DNA of 64,000 nt from Croceimicrobium hydrocarbonivorans (GTDB lineage Bacteria > Bacteroidota > Bacteroidia > Flavobacteriales > Schleiferiaceae). Made by a program: the position numbers and the translations under genes. The notes beneath the pieces were generated by a model that was not told the origin of the DNA, did not search any database, and worked only from the letters and a program-made list of their open reading frames with translations. The DNA lies in assembly GCF_014524565.1 (NCBI RefSeq), contig NZ_CP060139.1, positions 1,495,501 to 1,559,500 on the forward strand, in the 5' to 3' direction. Shown here piece by piece: positions 35,750 to 44,681 of the stretch (its first letter is position 1; each line of letters starts with the position of its first letter).

Positions 35750-35960
35750 AGTGAATCAGCAGGATGGGAATCTGATGCTGAGAGCTGCCAAGGGAATCCA
35801 TGGCCCAGGGGCTAGGCCCATAGCAAGTGCCATCTGCTTCGCTGCAATTCAGCTGTACAGGTGGCGCTTTTAATTCTACCTTTTTATGCAAGAGCAAAAA
35901 AGAAAGGAAGCAGATTAAGAGGCTAAGAACTATGAAGATGAAATAGGCCTTGTTAGTCAT
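35733..35960 (-). CDS. Small single-pass membrane protein
   Basis: A 75-residue product with one N-terminal transmembrane segment (AYFIFIVLSLLICFLSFLLL, residues 5-24) and a short polar tail with two cysteines (NCSEADGTC). It may be a signal-anchored protein. The 17-base overlap with the hydrolase gene downstream supports it being a real coding frame. No family is recognised. Confidence 0.5.
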   Translation of the reverse strand: MTNKAYFIFIVLSLLICFLSFLLLHKKVELKAPPVQLNCSEADGTCYGPSPWAMDSLGSSQHQIPILLIHYEQRV

Positions 35961-36077
35961 GGTCTACAGATTTAAACCAAAGATGGAAAAGCCCAAGCTG
36001 AACCAGGTTCTAATTCAGGAATCAGAACTCATTAAGCCTCTAAAAATGAAAATCGTTTGGAGGAAAAAACCTTCGAG

Positions 36078-37538
36078 CTAAGGCAGAAGCTGGAGTTCTG
36101 GTATTCTTTGATACAAGGCATATCGCACCTCTCGACTATTGCCTTCGAGCTCCAATTTGTGCAGTCGAATACCTCTCTGTTCTATTTGCTTGGGGAAATG
36201 ATCCAGCCAATCATTGGCAATAATGAGGAAGTACTCTTCATGAAGTGCTTCTTCCATCATACGCCCATCGCGTAAATGATCACCCTCGCGGGTTATGGCC
36301 AAAACTTTAGGAGACAGGGCATCCAGCAAATGTGTATTCCAATAGGAGCCGATCACGGTAAAGTGCTCTATATCAGACTGAGCTAAGACCTCTGCAATCA
36401 CTTCTTCGGCGCCAGAGCGACGAATTCGACCCTGAGCGCCCGTTTCAAATTCGAGATTAAAACGCAGGGAGGCATTCATAATGGGCATAGAAATTAAGGC
36501 CACAATAAAGAACTGCTCCCAGCTATTTCCAAACTGATCCTTTGCCCCAAACACCAACGCCGAAGTAAAGAAAAAGTAAGGCATGGTATGATAGCGCAAA
36601 GGCATTCCCATGGCTGCATTCCAATTAGAAAGGTGAATGAGCACCAATGAAAAGATTGCCGTTAAGAAGAAAATTTTGGTGATGGCACTAAAGCCTTGTT
36701 TCCCTCGGAATCTTCGAATCAAAGTGAATAGCAATACCAGCAAAACGCCATAAAGTAAATAGGTATTAAAGGGCTTATTATCCTCAAAAAAGAAAAGATC
36801 CCAAAGACTTTTCATTTGTTGACTGAAGGACTCCCACACCTTGGACCAGGGCGCCAAAAAAGTTTGATAATCTTTGATTTTAACCGCTTGATTTTTAGCT
36901 ACCAAAACCAGCACTAGTCCCAATCCAGCGCCAGAAAGCAAATAATACCATCCCTTTAAAAACAGCTTCCAAATGTGCTTGTATTCTATGAGTGCTAAGG
37001 CCAGGTAAAATGCCAGTGACATCTCTGAAGACCATATGGCCAAAAATGCGATGAAGGGCACTAAGAATGACTTCCAGGAATCTTGAAGCTTGGAGCTATA
37101 GAACAGACTTAAGCTTAGGATCAAAAAGAAAAACTGCCCTAAATAAGGATGCCCCAGAGAAACCTGCATCCAGAATGGGTAAATGGGAAAAAGCAATACC
37201 GCACATAATCCCAGCGACCAGAAACTAAAATTACTCAAGCGGAAGAGCATGAAACTGGTAGCCGTTAATATCAACACTTGCACCAATCCCAGGGCTGTAA
37301 AAGAATCGACCCCCAAGCTAATCAAGAGGGATCCCATCATGGGGATAAAACTCCCCAAACGATTTTGGCCCCAATAATACCAATCCTTGGCCCAATCGAA
37401 TCGCTCCGCCATTAAGATATGAATGGCATGATCCGAATTTAATTCTTCAAAATACCATAAGCTATAATGGAAGAAGAATAAGGCAAAAAACAAAATGCCG
37501 GCCAGGACCAGAAAAAAGGTTTGAATACGCGGTTTCAA
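36078..37538 (-). CDS. Polytopic membrane protein, GT-C glycosyltransferase-like
   Basis: The 486-residue product has an N-terminal transmembrane helix, then EELNSDHAIHILMAERFDW in the first extracytoplasmic loop, then about ten more hydrophobic helices and a C-terminal soluble domain. Acidic residues after the first helix and this topology are typical of lipid-linked-sugar-dependent GT-C transferases (ArnT/PMT-like). No specific family is certain. The start is TTG at 37538; an in-frame stop lies upstream without any ATG, and the promoter box TATCTTTG at 37564-37571 leaves a short leader. Confidence 0.6.
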   Translation of the reverse strand: MKPRIQTFFLVLAGILFFALFFFHYSLWYFEELNSDHAIHILMAERFDWAKDWYYWGQNRLGSFIPMMGSLLISLGVDSFTALGLVQVLILTATSFMLFRLSNFSFWSLGLCAVLLFPIYPFWMQVSLGHPYLGQFFFLILSLSLFYSSKLQDSWKSFLVPFIAFLAIWSSEMSLAFYLALALIEYKHIWKLFLKGWYYLLSGAGLGLVLVLVAKNQAVKIKDYQTFLAPWSKVWESFSQQMKSLWDLFFFEDNKPFNTYLLYGVLLVLLFTLIRRFRGKQGFSAITKIFFLTAIFSLVLIHLSNWNAAMGMPLRYHTMPYFFFTSALVFGAKDQFGNSWEQFFIVALISMPIMNASLRFNLEFETGAQGRIRRSGAEEVIAEVLAQSDIEHFTVIGSYWNTHLLDALSPKVLAITREGDHLRDGRMMEEALHEEYFLIIANDWLDHFPKQIEQRGIRLHKLELEGNSREVRYALYQRIPELQLLP

Positions 37539-37563
37539 AGATGCTTGGCTATACTTTAAAGCT

Positions 37564-37571
37564 CAAAGATA
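37564..37571 (-). promoter_or_regulatory. -7 box TATCTTTG upstream of the GT-C-like gene
   Basis: On the minus strand TATCTTTG matches the Bacteroidota -7 consensus exactly and is 25 bases from the TTG start codon at 37538, which supports that start. No clear -33 TTTG was found. Confidence 0.4.
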
Positions 37572-37787
37572 GCTTTGTCATTTAAGCGGGAGATAGCCAT
37601 CTTAATATTTTGGCGAGATTTGAACTTTGAGTTCTAAAAATCTAATTATCCCAGTGTAAGTCCTTCTAAAAATCCAACAGTGTAAACTTAAACTGTTGAT
37701 TATGTAGAAATCAAGATTATCAAATGCCAAGCAGGCTGTATTTCTTTCACAATGACTTTTATATATAGGAGAGCGAAATGTAAATCT

Positions 37788-38309
37788 CTAATGCACAAAG
37801 CCCAATAAAGACTGGTAAATCCTATAGTTTTCTTCATCAAAGCACACAAAGATCAATTCTTCAATTGAAGATGCCTCACTTGGAAAGTCCCGAACCGTTT
37901 GCAGGGCAATTTGGGCGGCTTTATCTTTTGGAAAGCGATAAATCCCCGTACTAATATTTGGAAAGGCGATGCTTCGCAGTCCCTTTGTTGCAGCCAGCTT
38001 TAAGCTATTGCGATAAGCCGATGCTAAAAGCTCCTCTTCACGAAGGTCTCCTTTATTCCACACCGGTCCAACTGCATGGATCACATATTGAGCCGGCAAA
38101 AGCCCGGCAGTGGTAATCACCGCCTCCCCAACCGCACATTTACCCTGACGGTTACGGATATGCTGGCAGGCCTCCAAAATCTGCGTTCCACCGGCCCGAT
38201 GTATTGCTCCATCTACACCACCACCCCCTAAAAGCGAAGTATTGGCCGCATTAACAATGGCATCCACCTTTAACTGCGTGATGTCTCCTTGAATTAATCT
38301 TATTTCCAT
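37788..38309 (-). CDS. Macro domain protein (O-acetyl-ADP-ribose deacetylase-like)
   Basis: A 173-residue single macro domain of the YmdB/MacroD type. The N-terminal strand [20 protein letters not shown] leads into [20 protein letters not shown], then [10 protein letters not shown] and the phosphate loop [17 protein letters not shown]. It hydrolyses O-acetyl-ADP-ribose or removes ADP-ribose from proteins. It stands alone on the minus strand, divergent from the small-orphan island. No ADP-ribosyltransferase toxin gene is adjacent. Confidence 0.92.
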   Translation of the reverse strand: MEIRLIQGDITQLKVDAIVNAANTSLLGGGGVDGAIHRAGGTQILEACQHIRNRQGKCAVGEAVITTAGLLPAQYVIHAVGPVWNKGDLREEELLASAYRNSLKLAATKGLRSIAFPNISTGIYRFPKDKAAQIALQTVRDFPSEASSIEELIFVCFDEENYRIYQSLLGFVH

Positions 38310-38372
38310 AATAAGCTAAAAGTACTCAAAGCTATATATTGGCAATCCCTTAACCCGCTTGCAAAACCGAAA

Positions 38373-38690
38373 ATGAGCCATTTAGAAACTTGGAGGTATT
38401 CAGCAAAATCTATCACCAAATACAATCCAAAATACCGGGATGAAAATGGTTACTACACCAAAGTTGATTGGATTGGCTACGCTCAAATTGACACAGTTTA
38501 TGAAGGTAATAAACTCAGCTATGAGGATTACCTAGAGGTTGAGAATAGCTACATCGAAGCCGTCTTTCTGTTTTTAAACCATCAGCATTGCTCTGAAGCT
38601 TCTTTGGGAAAAATCGAAGCAATGGACCTCCCTAGAGCTGAACGAGATCTTATATACACGAACACATTTAAAAAACCTATAAACGAATGA
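38373..38690 (+). CDS. Small cytosolic orphan, possibly a shortened immunity-type protein
   Basis: The 105-residue acidic product begins with an aromatic and polar stretch (TWRYSAKSITKYNPKYRDE). I vaguely recall this opening from longer uncharacterised proteins of about 150 residues, so this copy may be C-terminally truncated. It has no signal peptide. Its stop overlaps the ATG of the next gene by four bases. The gene opens an AT-richer patch of small orphans. Confidence 0.5.
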   Translation: MSHLETWRYSAKSITKYNPKYRDENGYYTKVDWIGYAQIDTVYEGNKLSYEDYLEVENSYIEAVFLFLNHQHCSEASLGKIEAMDLPRAERDLIYTNTFKKPINE

Positions 38691-39256
38691 GAATCTACCT
38701 GCTAAGCATTCTGGCCATAATTTCCTTTCAACTAAAAGCACAAAGCCATGATCTAAATGTAAATCTAGGCGCCGGATTCATCCCTAAACTTGAAACCACA
38801 TCAGGTTACTACCTTTTTGACCTAAGCCCATTGTCGAGAATTGGCTATACTTATACCTTTTCATCCAGCAGAACTTATCAATTTAGCCTGGGTGGCTACC
38901 TTGGTTTCCAGAATATAAGATCTCAATACACAAGGTTAAGTGACGGTAGCTCGATTGACTACGTCAATCCACTGTATGAAATTGGCTTCTCACCATCTAT
39001 TGGACTGAAATTATTTGAAAATCGAAGACTAAGTTCAATTTCAGGAGTGAAAATTTATTTCGGAGGTATTTCCAATAATTTCGAAGCTCCGATTCTTTTT
39101 GCAATCAGGCCACATGTTTATAGCACATTGTTTTTTGGTCGAAATGGCGCAAAAAAGAATGGCCTCAGCTTAGAACTAGGGCTTAATTATATATTTCAAA
39201 CACTTTTAAAAAACCAATACACCCTATCTCTTGGCTATATCAGAAGACTTGGGTAA
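38687..39256 (+). CDS. Small outer-membrane beta-barrel-like protein
   Basis: A 189-residue protein with a signal peptide (about residues 1-19) followed by alternating strands typical of an eight-stranded barrel. The blocks are LNVNLGAGFIP, YQFSLGGYLGFQN, LSSISGVKIYFGG and the terminal YTLSLGYIRRLG. No family is recognised. It overlaps the upstream orphan gene by four bases (ATGA), so the pair is translationally coupled. Confidence 0.6.
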   Translation: MRIYLLSILAIISFQLKAQSHDLNVNLGAGFIPKLETTSGYYLFDLSPLSRIGYTYTFSSSRTYQFSLGGYLGFQNIRSQYTRLSDGSSIDYVNPLYEIGFSPSIGLKLFENRRLSSISGVKIYFGGISNNFEAPILFAIRPHVYSTLFFGRNGAKKNGLSLELGLNYIFQTLLKNQYTLSLGYIRRLG

Positions 39257-39268
39257 ATGGGGCACTAA

Positions 39269-39400
39269 ACCAATCTTGAATGTTCGACTCTAGAGAATGG
39301 CAGCCATAAGCCTCGAGATAATCGCATTCTAGGACTATCTCCCATAGAGAACGACACCATATTAGTTGAACACAAATTTTATGTCTCGAAAGACGAGTAA
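39269..39400 (+). pseudogene. Possible coding remnant without a start codon
   Basis: A 43-codon frame between two stops has the composition of real protein (for example RDNRILGLSPIEND and LVEHKFYVSKDE) but contains no ATG, GTG or TTG in a useful position. It sits between two small orphan genes on the same strand. It could be the 3' end of a decayed gene, as often seen in immunity-gene arrays, or simply chance. Confidence 0.3.
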
Positions 39401-39410
39401 ATGAACGATA

Positions 39411-39815
39411 ATGAAATTCCTATTCAACATTGAAACTGGAGTGAGAATTCACTCCACGCAATTGACTGATCCATTAAGCGATGTAAAACAAGAAATAAAA
39501 CCTTTTTTCGAGAACCAAGCTCCAATCATAGCAGATGTGGATTGCATTTTTGTTTTCTACAGAGTATTTGACTTTCCCAATGATTTTAAAACTGTTTCGC
39601 GCTACTCCAAAAAAGAAAATTGCCTAACCTTCACTTATGCTGAAACCGATTTAGAACCTTTTCAAAAAGATGATAAGGTCAAAATAAAAGAGTACATGAA
39701 GCTGGCTATCTACAAAGCCCTCTTGAATGTCACCAAAACACGCGGTTTTAAAGGGAAAGATGAAATTTTGGAAATGGCTGAGAATTTTAAAACTTCGTTC
39801 AATCTATGCCCATAG
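39411..39815 (+). CDS. Small cytosolic orphan, immunity-like
   Basis: A 134-residue soluble protein with no signal peptide and an alpha/beta composition: DVDCIFVFYRVFDFP, ENCLTFTYAETDL, then a charged helix ending in KTSFNLCP. The size, solubility and placement among unrelated small orphans resemble immunity proteins of contact-dependent or T9SS-delivered toxins. No toxin gene is next to it. The assignment rests on context only. Confidence 0.45.
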   Translation: MKFLFNIETGVRIHSTQLTDPLSDVKQEIKPFFENQAPIIADVDCIFVFYRVFDFPNDFKTVSRYSKKENCLTFTYAETDLEPFQKDDKVKIKEYMKLAIYKALLNVTKTRGFKGKDEILEMAENFKTSFNLCP

Positions 39816-39903
39816 AGTGGTTGGATTTTAAAATCGTGATAAGTAAAGTTCCAAATCACTTCACATAGCCGCAACCACGAACCGATGGCTGATTTGCCAA
39901 CCA

Positions 39904-40203
39904 ATGGAAAAAGACAAAACAATACTTGATTTACTTGAGAGATTAAAATCCTCACTTGATCTTACAGCCCTTAAAGTAGTAGATCACTGGCCCTCAGACC
40001 TATGTGCTATTGGCCTTCAAAAAGAAAATAGGCTTATCTACATTTCAACTTTTAATTTCGCAAATAGAGAAAAGCCTGGGTATGATTATGATTTAGAATT
40101 AATTAACCGCTTAGACGAAACCAATATTTACATTCTAAAAAAAGGTAGAGAGGCCTCTGAAGATGAGTTAATTAATGAAATTAAAGCTTTCTTTGAGTTG
40201 TAA
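39904..40203 (+). CDS. Small acidic cytosolic protein, immunity-like
   Basis: The 99-residue product is acidic and has the order LDLTALKVVDHW, CAIGLQKENRLIYISTFN, YDYDLELINRLD and a C-terminal helix ASEDELINEIKAFFEL. I recall similar short proteins in other Flavobacteriia next to polymorphic-toxin loci but cannot name the family. It lies 89 bases after the preceding orphan and 28 bases before the next, on the same strand. Confidence 0.5.
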   Translation: MEKDKTILDLLERLKSSLDLTALKVVDHWPSDLCAIGLQKENRLIYISTFNFANREKPGYDYDLELINRLDETNIYILKKGREASEDELINEIKAFFEL

Positions 40204-40231
40204 CCGAGGAGGAACTTAAGGAAGAGGAATT

Positions 40232-40669
40232 ATGAATATTATAGCAAACGAGGAAAAGGATATGTATTCATTTCCCGCTTTTGTGGCTAATGCTGCTGAT
40301 TTGATGTCTAAATATAATGACCAGTGGTTTCATTTAGATTACCTGAATAGCAAAGAAGGTCAGAAGGCCATACAACTTGCGGAGCAATGTATCCTTTACA
40401 CTAGACCTGTAAACAGAATTTGCACAGTGGGCGGTAACAGAATAATGAGTCCGGATAATTACATATTTATCCCATTGCTCACTTCAAATGAAAAAGAGGC
40501 TTTGTATAAGTTTAACTTTTTAACCTTTGATAGGAGCAACCTTGGTAAATGGGACAAAAGAGAGGAGTTTATTGAGGCCGCTAAACAATTTAAAAATGAA
40601 GGAAAGTGGTCTGATACAAGCGAATTTAAGTTCCTTGATGACTTAATAAAACAGATGAGTAAATACTAA
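40232..40669 (+). CDS. Small cytosolic orphan
   Basis: A 145-residue soluble protein with aromatic-rich N-terminal half (MYSFPAFVANAADLMSKYND), a central strand pair (ICTVGGNRIMSPDNYIFIPLL) and a charged C terminus. The purine-rich AGAGGAAT just before ATG 40232 supports that start; an alternative ATG lies at 40262. It is the last gene of the orphan patch before the convergent regulator gene at 40715. No family is recognised. Confidence 0.5.
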   Translation: MNIIANEEKDMYSFPAFVANAADLMSKYNDQWFHLDYLNSKEGQKAIQLAEQCILYTRPVNRICTVGGNRIMSPDNYIFIPLLTSNEKEALYKFNFLTFDRSNLGKWDKREEFIEAAKQFKNEGKWSDTSEFKFLDDLIKQMSKY

Positions 40670-40714
40670 ACTGGAAGCCCTTCTTAAAAACCTGAAAATA
40701 TGGATAGCATTCCC

Positions 40715-42790
40715 TTAGCGCAATAAACCCTTTCCCTCCAAATCCTCCCGCATCTTCCTATGATTCGCCCAAAAGCGATCTTTAATCTGCTGGAAAACCC
40801 TAGTAAATTCAGCCTTCTCTTTCATGGGCTTTACCAAGGGCTCATACTCCAATAAAAGGAACCAATATTGAATATGGTCTTCTTGCGAGAATTGCTCCAA
40901 ATACTCCAATGACTTCTCCCAATCCTGAGCATAGGCATAACGGATCGCCTGATGCGCATTCTGATATTTCGAATCATTAGCCTCACAGTAGGCTACATAA
41001 TCCGCGAATAAGCTGTCAGCCTTAGCCCTATAGCCCAAGGCGCGATACACATAGGCGATCTTGGCATTTTCATAGGTATAGAGTTCCAAATTATTCGCTT
41101 CGCGATGTCGCACCAATTTAGAGAAATAAAAATAGGCACTGTCATTATCCTCCAGCACATAATGCAGTTTAGCCAGGTCTTGCAGCACATCCATGGCATT
41201 AGTGTCGCGTCGGTATAAGCGGCTAAGGGCATTGGCCGCCTTTTGCCAATCCTTATCCTGCACCAAATCCACAAAAACCCTTAAATGCGGAACAAATGGA
41301 TTGGCTGGGTATAAACTTTGCGACTGATCCAAATAAGCATCCGCCTCCCTAAAAAATCCCGCCTGCACCAAAGCATTGGCCAATTGCAAATAGCGATAAC
41401 TCTTGGCGGTAGAATCCTGAGCCTGACCATCCAACTGAATTCCCTTTAAGGCATACTCCACATATTTGGCGCTATTGGGAATATAATAAGCGTAAAAATC
41501 CGAAAGCATTTGAATGGCCGCCGCCGAATTAGGATTGTAATCCAAAGCCTTTTCCAAATGCGGTAAGGCCAGGCGATAATCCTGCACCTGCAAATAATAG
41601 CAAGCCTTAGCTATCAGACTTACATCCAATTTTGAATCGTATAAAAGCGCCTGATCCGAATATTGATTAATCAAGTCGGTGTACTGCTTTTCCCGCTGAA
41701 AAAGATCCAGGAAATAATAAGACAAGGCCAAATCCGCATAAGCCAAAGCAAATTCTTCATCTTCGGCAATGGCCTTTTCAAAATAGCCAATCGCCTGCTG
41801 CAAACTCTCATGGGTCCGCGCATAAAAGGGATCCAAACCCTGTAAATAATAATCGTAGGCCGCTAAACTCTGAGTGGGCCGCTTGGCAATGCGCGCACGC
41901 TCCTCCTCCGAAACATAAACCTGAATCGCATCCGCAATTTCGGCCGCCACCTCCCGCTGCAAATCGAATATATCCTGGAGCTCCCGATGGTATTCGGCGG
42001 CCCATAATGGCTCATCGCGAGCAGCATCAATCAGCTGAATGTGCAGCAAAACCTTGTCCCCCACCTTTTGACCACTGCCCTCCACCAAATACTGCACTTG
42101 CAGCTCATCGGCAATCTCGGGAATCGACAATGCCGTAGTACGAAACTTCTCCGCCGAGGTACGACTGATCACCCGCAAATCTTCAATCTTCTGCAAATTG
42201 TTGAGGGTCGACTCCATCAAGCCATTCACGAAATACAAATTGCTCGAATCGCTGCTTTCATTTTTAAAAGGCAAAACCACGATCGACTTTTCCGATTCCA
42301 AAGCTGGTTCTAGCTCCGCATCAGGATAAAGGAAGAAAAAGGCAATCAAGATTAGAGCTACCGCTGCCAAGGCATAATAGAAACCATTTCTTTTGGGTTT
42401 TTTTTCGGCTTTCGCCGGATCTGTCTTTAGCTCTTCTTGTGGCTCCGGAATTTTATTCTGCTCCCATTTCCCGGGAGGATACCCATAGTGTTCTCGAAAA
42501 CATTTAACGAAATAGCTCACACTCCCAAAGCCTACCTCATAGGCTACTTCGGAAACAGAGGAAGCTCCCCCTCCCAATTTGAGCAAGGCCTGCTTTAAGC
42601 GATAAGCGCGAATAAACTGACTGGCTGACAGCTCCGTGTCCTTTTTAATCTTTCGCAAAAGATTGGAGCGACTCATGTGCATGGCCTCCGCTAGTTCCGA
42701 AACCCCAAATGTCTCCGAACTTAAATTCTCTAAAAGAATTTCTTCGGCCTGTTTAATGAAATCACTGGGACTATTTTGACGGTCTTCCAT
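40715..42790 (-). CDS. AraC-type HTH / transmembrane / TolB-like / TPR hybrid regulator
   Basis: A 691-residue protein with an N-terminal AraC helix-turn-helix (about 20-110: FGVSELAEAMHMSRSNLLRK, ASQFIRAYRLKQAL, VGFGSVSYFVKCFREHYG). One transmembrane segment follows (GFYYALAAVALILIAFFFLY, about 137-156), then a TolB-N-like domain (SIVVLPFKNESSD, VISRTSAEKF, YLVEGSGQK) and many TPR units (about 300-690). This DNA-binding-domain-first arrangement suggests a membrane-bound one-component regulator that reads a periplasmic signal. The neighbour upstream is a divergent ankyrin lipoprotein gene. Confidence 0.85.
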   Translation of the reverse strand: MEDRQNSPSDFIKQAEEILLENLSSETFGVSELAEAMHMSRSNLLRKIKKDTELSASQFIRAYRLKQALLKLGGGASSVSEVAYEVGFGSVSYFVKCFREHYGYPPGKWEQNKIPEPQEELKTDPAKAEKKPKRNGFYYALAAVALILIAFFFLYPDAELEPALESEKSIVVLPFKNESSDSSNLYFVNGLMESTLNNLQKIEDLRVISRTSAEKFRTTALSIPEIADELQVQYLVEGSGQKVGDKVLLHIQLIDAARDEPLWAAEYHRELQDIFDLQREVAAEIADAIQVYVSEEERARIAKRPTQSLAAYDYYLQGLDPFYARTHESLQQAIGYFEKAIAEDEEFALAYADLALSYYFLDLFQREKQYTDLINQYSDQALLYDSKLDVSLIAKACYYLQVQDYRLALPHLEKALDYNPNSAAAIQMLSDFYAYYIPNSAKYVEYALKGIQLDGQAQDSTAKSYRYLQLANALVQAGFFREADAYLDQSQSLYPANPFVPHLRVFVDLVQDKDWQKAANALSRLYRRDTNAMDVLQDLAKLHYVLEDNDSAYFYFSKLVRHREANNLELYTYENAKIAYVYRALGYRAKADSLFADYVAYCEANDSKYQNAHQAIRYAYAQDWEKSLEYLEQFSQEDHIQYWFLLLEYEPLVKPMKEKAEFTRVFQQIKDRFWANHRKMREDLEGKGLLR

Positions 42791-43004
42791 GCTCCTTTTT
42801 CGCCTTTCGAAAGTAGAAAAAATTAGGCCTGCATTTCTGCTTAAAAATCAAGGCTAAAATGGGCTTTTGCGTCATAATTTATAGAGATGCGTCATTCTTT
42901 TCAAAGCCGCAGCAAAGTTTACACAAAGCGAAGCATAGGCTATATCCCAAGCCTGGCAAGGGCCGCACCTTTGAAGCATCAAATTCACAAAACAAAATTT
43001 AGAG

Positions 43005-43583
43005 ATGAACGCACTTAACTTCTTCAAAAGAAAAAACCTTTTAGAAAGCCTTAGCCTGATGCTTATTTTCAGCCTTAGCATCGCCTGTCAAAATCAAAAT
43101 TCGGAATCCAACGAAGTAAAAATTGAGGCCCCTGAAATGGATATTGCCACGGCCGTTATCAGTGGAAATTTAGCCGCAGTAAAACAACATATTGCCGCTG
43201 GCACCGACCTCAACCAGAAGGATGCCTTTACCGGATCTACGCCATTAATTACAGCCGCCACTTTCGATAAGCGCGAAATTGCCCAGGCCCTAATTGATGG
43301 CGGCACGGACCTCAGCATTCAAAACAATGATGGATCAAGTGCTTTACACAGCGCTGCCTTTTTCGGTCGGGTAGAAATCGTTCAAATGCTAATCGATGCT
43401 AAGGCCGACAAAAACCTGCGCAATACCTACGGCGCTACTCCCCGCGAAATTGTTTTGGCCGATTTCGAAGCCATGAAGCCTGTTTACCAAATGATGCAAG
43501 AACAATTAAGCCCCATGGGCTTACAATTAGATATGGTGGCCCTCGAAAAAGCGCGCCCCGTAATCGCCATGATGTTAGAATAA
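43005..43583 (+). CDS. Ankyrin-repeat lipoprotein
   Basis: A 192-residue protein with an N-terminal hydrophobic segment and a lipobox (FSLSIAC, lipidated cysteine about residue 28). About three ankyrin repeats follow (ISGNLAAVKQHIAAGTDLNQ, GSTPLITAATFDKREIAQAL, GSSALHSAAFFGRVEIVQML). It is predicted to be membrane-anchored facing the periplasm and to bind a protein partner. The acyltransferase gene begins 24 bases downstream on the same strand, so it may head a three-gene operon. Confidence 0.82.
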   Translation: MNALNFFKRKNLLESLSLMLIFSLSIACQNQNSESNEVKIEAPEMDIATAVISGNLAAVKQHIAAGTDLNQKDAFTGSTPLITAATFDKREIAQALIDGGTDLSIQNNDGSSALHSAAFFGRVEIVQMLIDAKADKNLRNTYGATPREIVLADFEAMKPVYQMMQEQLSPMGLQLDMVALEKARPVIAMMLE

Positions 43584-43607
43584 TCACGAAAACTAAATCA
43601 TCTAAAA

Positions 43608-44681
43608 ATGGAAACTGCAAGAAGGCACGATATCGACTGGCTACGGGTAATTGCCATCGGACTTTTATTGATCTATCATATTGCCATTGTCTTTCAACCC
43701 TGGGCGCTCTTCATTGGTTTTATCCGCAGCGATGAACTTTTAGAAGGACTTTGGAAACCGATGTCTCTTATTAATGTTTGGCGCATTCCCTTCCTCTTCT
43801 TTGTATCGGGAATGGGTGTTTACTTCGCCATGCAAAAACGGAACATCAAGCAATTGCTACTGGATCGATCCAAGCGCATTCTGGTCCCTTACCTCTTTGG
43901 CATAGTCGCTATCGTGCCCTTGCACTTCCTGCTCTTTCAAAACTATTACAATCAGCCCCTGCACTATTTTGCCCATCCTGCCCACCTGTGGTTTTTAGGC
44001 AATATTGTAATCTATATTTCCATCCTCTTCCCCTTCTTCTTCCAGCTGATTAAAAAGCCGGAGGGTAAATTCCGCCGCAGCCTGGAAAAGATGATGCGCA
44101 ACCCCTTGGGACCTTTGGCCATCCTTCCCTTTTTCATCTTGGAAGTACTCCTTGTTCAGCCGGATGTTTTTGCCCTCTATGCCCAAACTTTGCATGGCTA
44201 CGCTATTGGTTTCCTAGCCTTCTTCTTTGGTTTCTTAATGGTTTATATCGGCAAAAGCTTTTGGCAAATCCTATTAAAATGGCATTGGCTCTATTTAGCT
44301 TTAGCCTTAGGCATGGGCCTATTACGCATCAGTATTTTGGAAGCCTACTTCACTAATGCCCTTATGGCGGTGGAATCCAATTTATGGATCTTAGGAATCT
44401 TTGGCCTGGGCTACAAATACCTCAATCGCCCCAGCAAAAGCCTGAGCTACCTAAGTGAAAGTGCCTATCCTATTTACATCATTCACATGTTTGTGCTCTA
44501 TGCTGTAGCTTCATGGGTACTTAAATTAAGCTTGGACCCCTATTTAAAATTCGCACTTAGCGTACTTTTAACCTTAGCGGGATGCTTGTTGATTTTCGAA
44601 TTGATCATTAAGCGAATTCCTCTCTTGCGCCCCCTCTTTGGTATGAAGTACCGGCGGGCACAAAAAGCCAAAGAAATATGA
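43608..44681 (+). CDS. Acyltransferase 3 family membrane protein
   Basis: A 357-residue integral membrane protein with about ten hydrophobic helices and the acyltransferase 3 start motif RRHDIDWLRVIAIGLLLIYH (residues 5-24), including the conserved histidine. It transfers acyl groups to sugars or other extracytoplasmic acceptors. The stop overlaps the next gene by four bases (ATGA), so it is coupled to the serine hydrolase gene. Confidence 0.88.
   Translation: METARRHDIDWLRVIAIGLLLIYHIAIVFQPWALFIGFIRSDELLEGLWKPMSLINVWRIPFLFFVSGMGVYFAMQKRNIKQLLLDRSKRILVPYLFGIVAIVPLHFLLFQNYYNQPLHYFAHPAHLWFLGNIVIYISILFPFFFQLIKKPEGKFRRSLEKMMRNPLGPLAILPFFILEVLLVQPDVFALYAQTLHGYAIGFLAFFFGFLMVYIGKSFWQILLKWHWLYLALALGMGLLRISILEAYFTNALMAVESNLWILGIFGLGYKYLNRPSKSLSYLSESAYPIYIIHMFVLYAVASWVLKLSLDPYLKFALSVLLTLAGCLLIFELIIKRIPLLRPLFGMKYRRAQKAKEI

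Noticed and set aside
36007-36028. Further member of the TTCGAA hairpin family (GTTCTAATT/AATCAGAAC)
   Set aside because: The arms lack the TTCGA core and contain a mismatch; it is probably an unrelated weak inverted repeat.
37788-38690. DarT/DarG-type toxin-antitoxin pair formed by the macro-domain protein and the neighbouring orphan
   Set aside because: The genes are divergent, the macro protein has only the YmdB-type single domain, and the neighbour shows no ADP-ribosyltransferase motifs.
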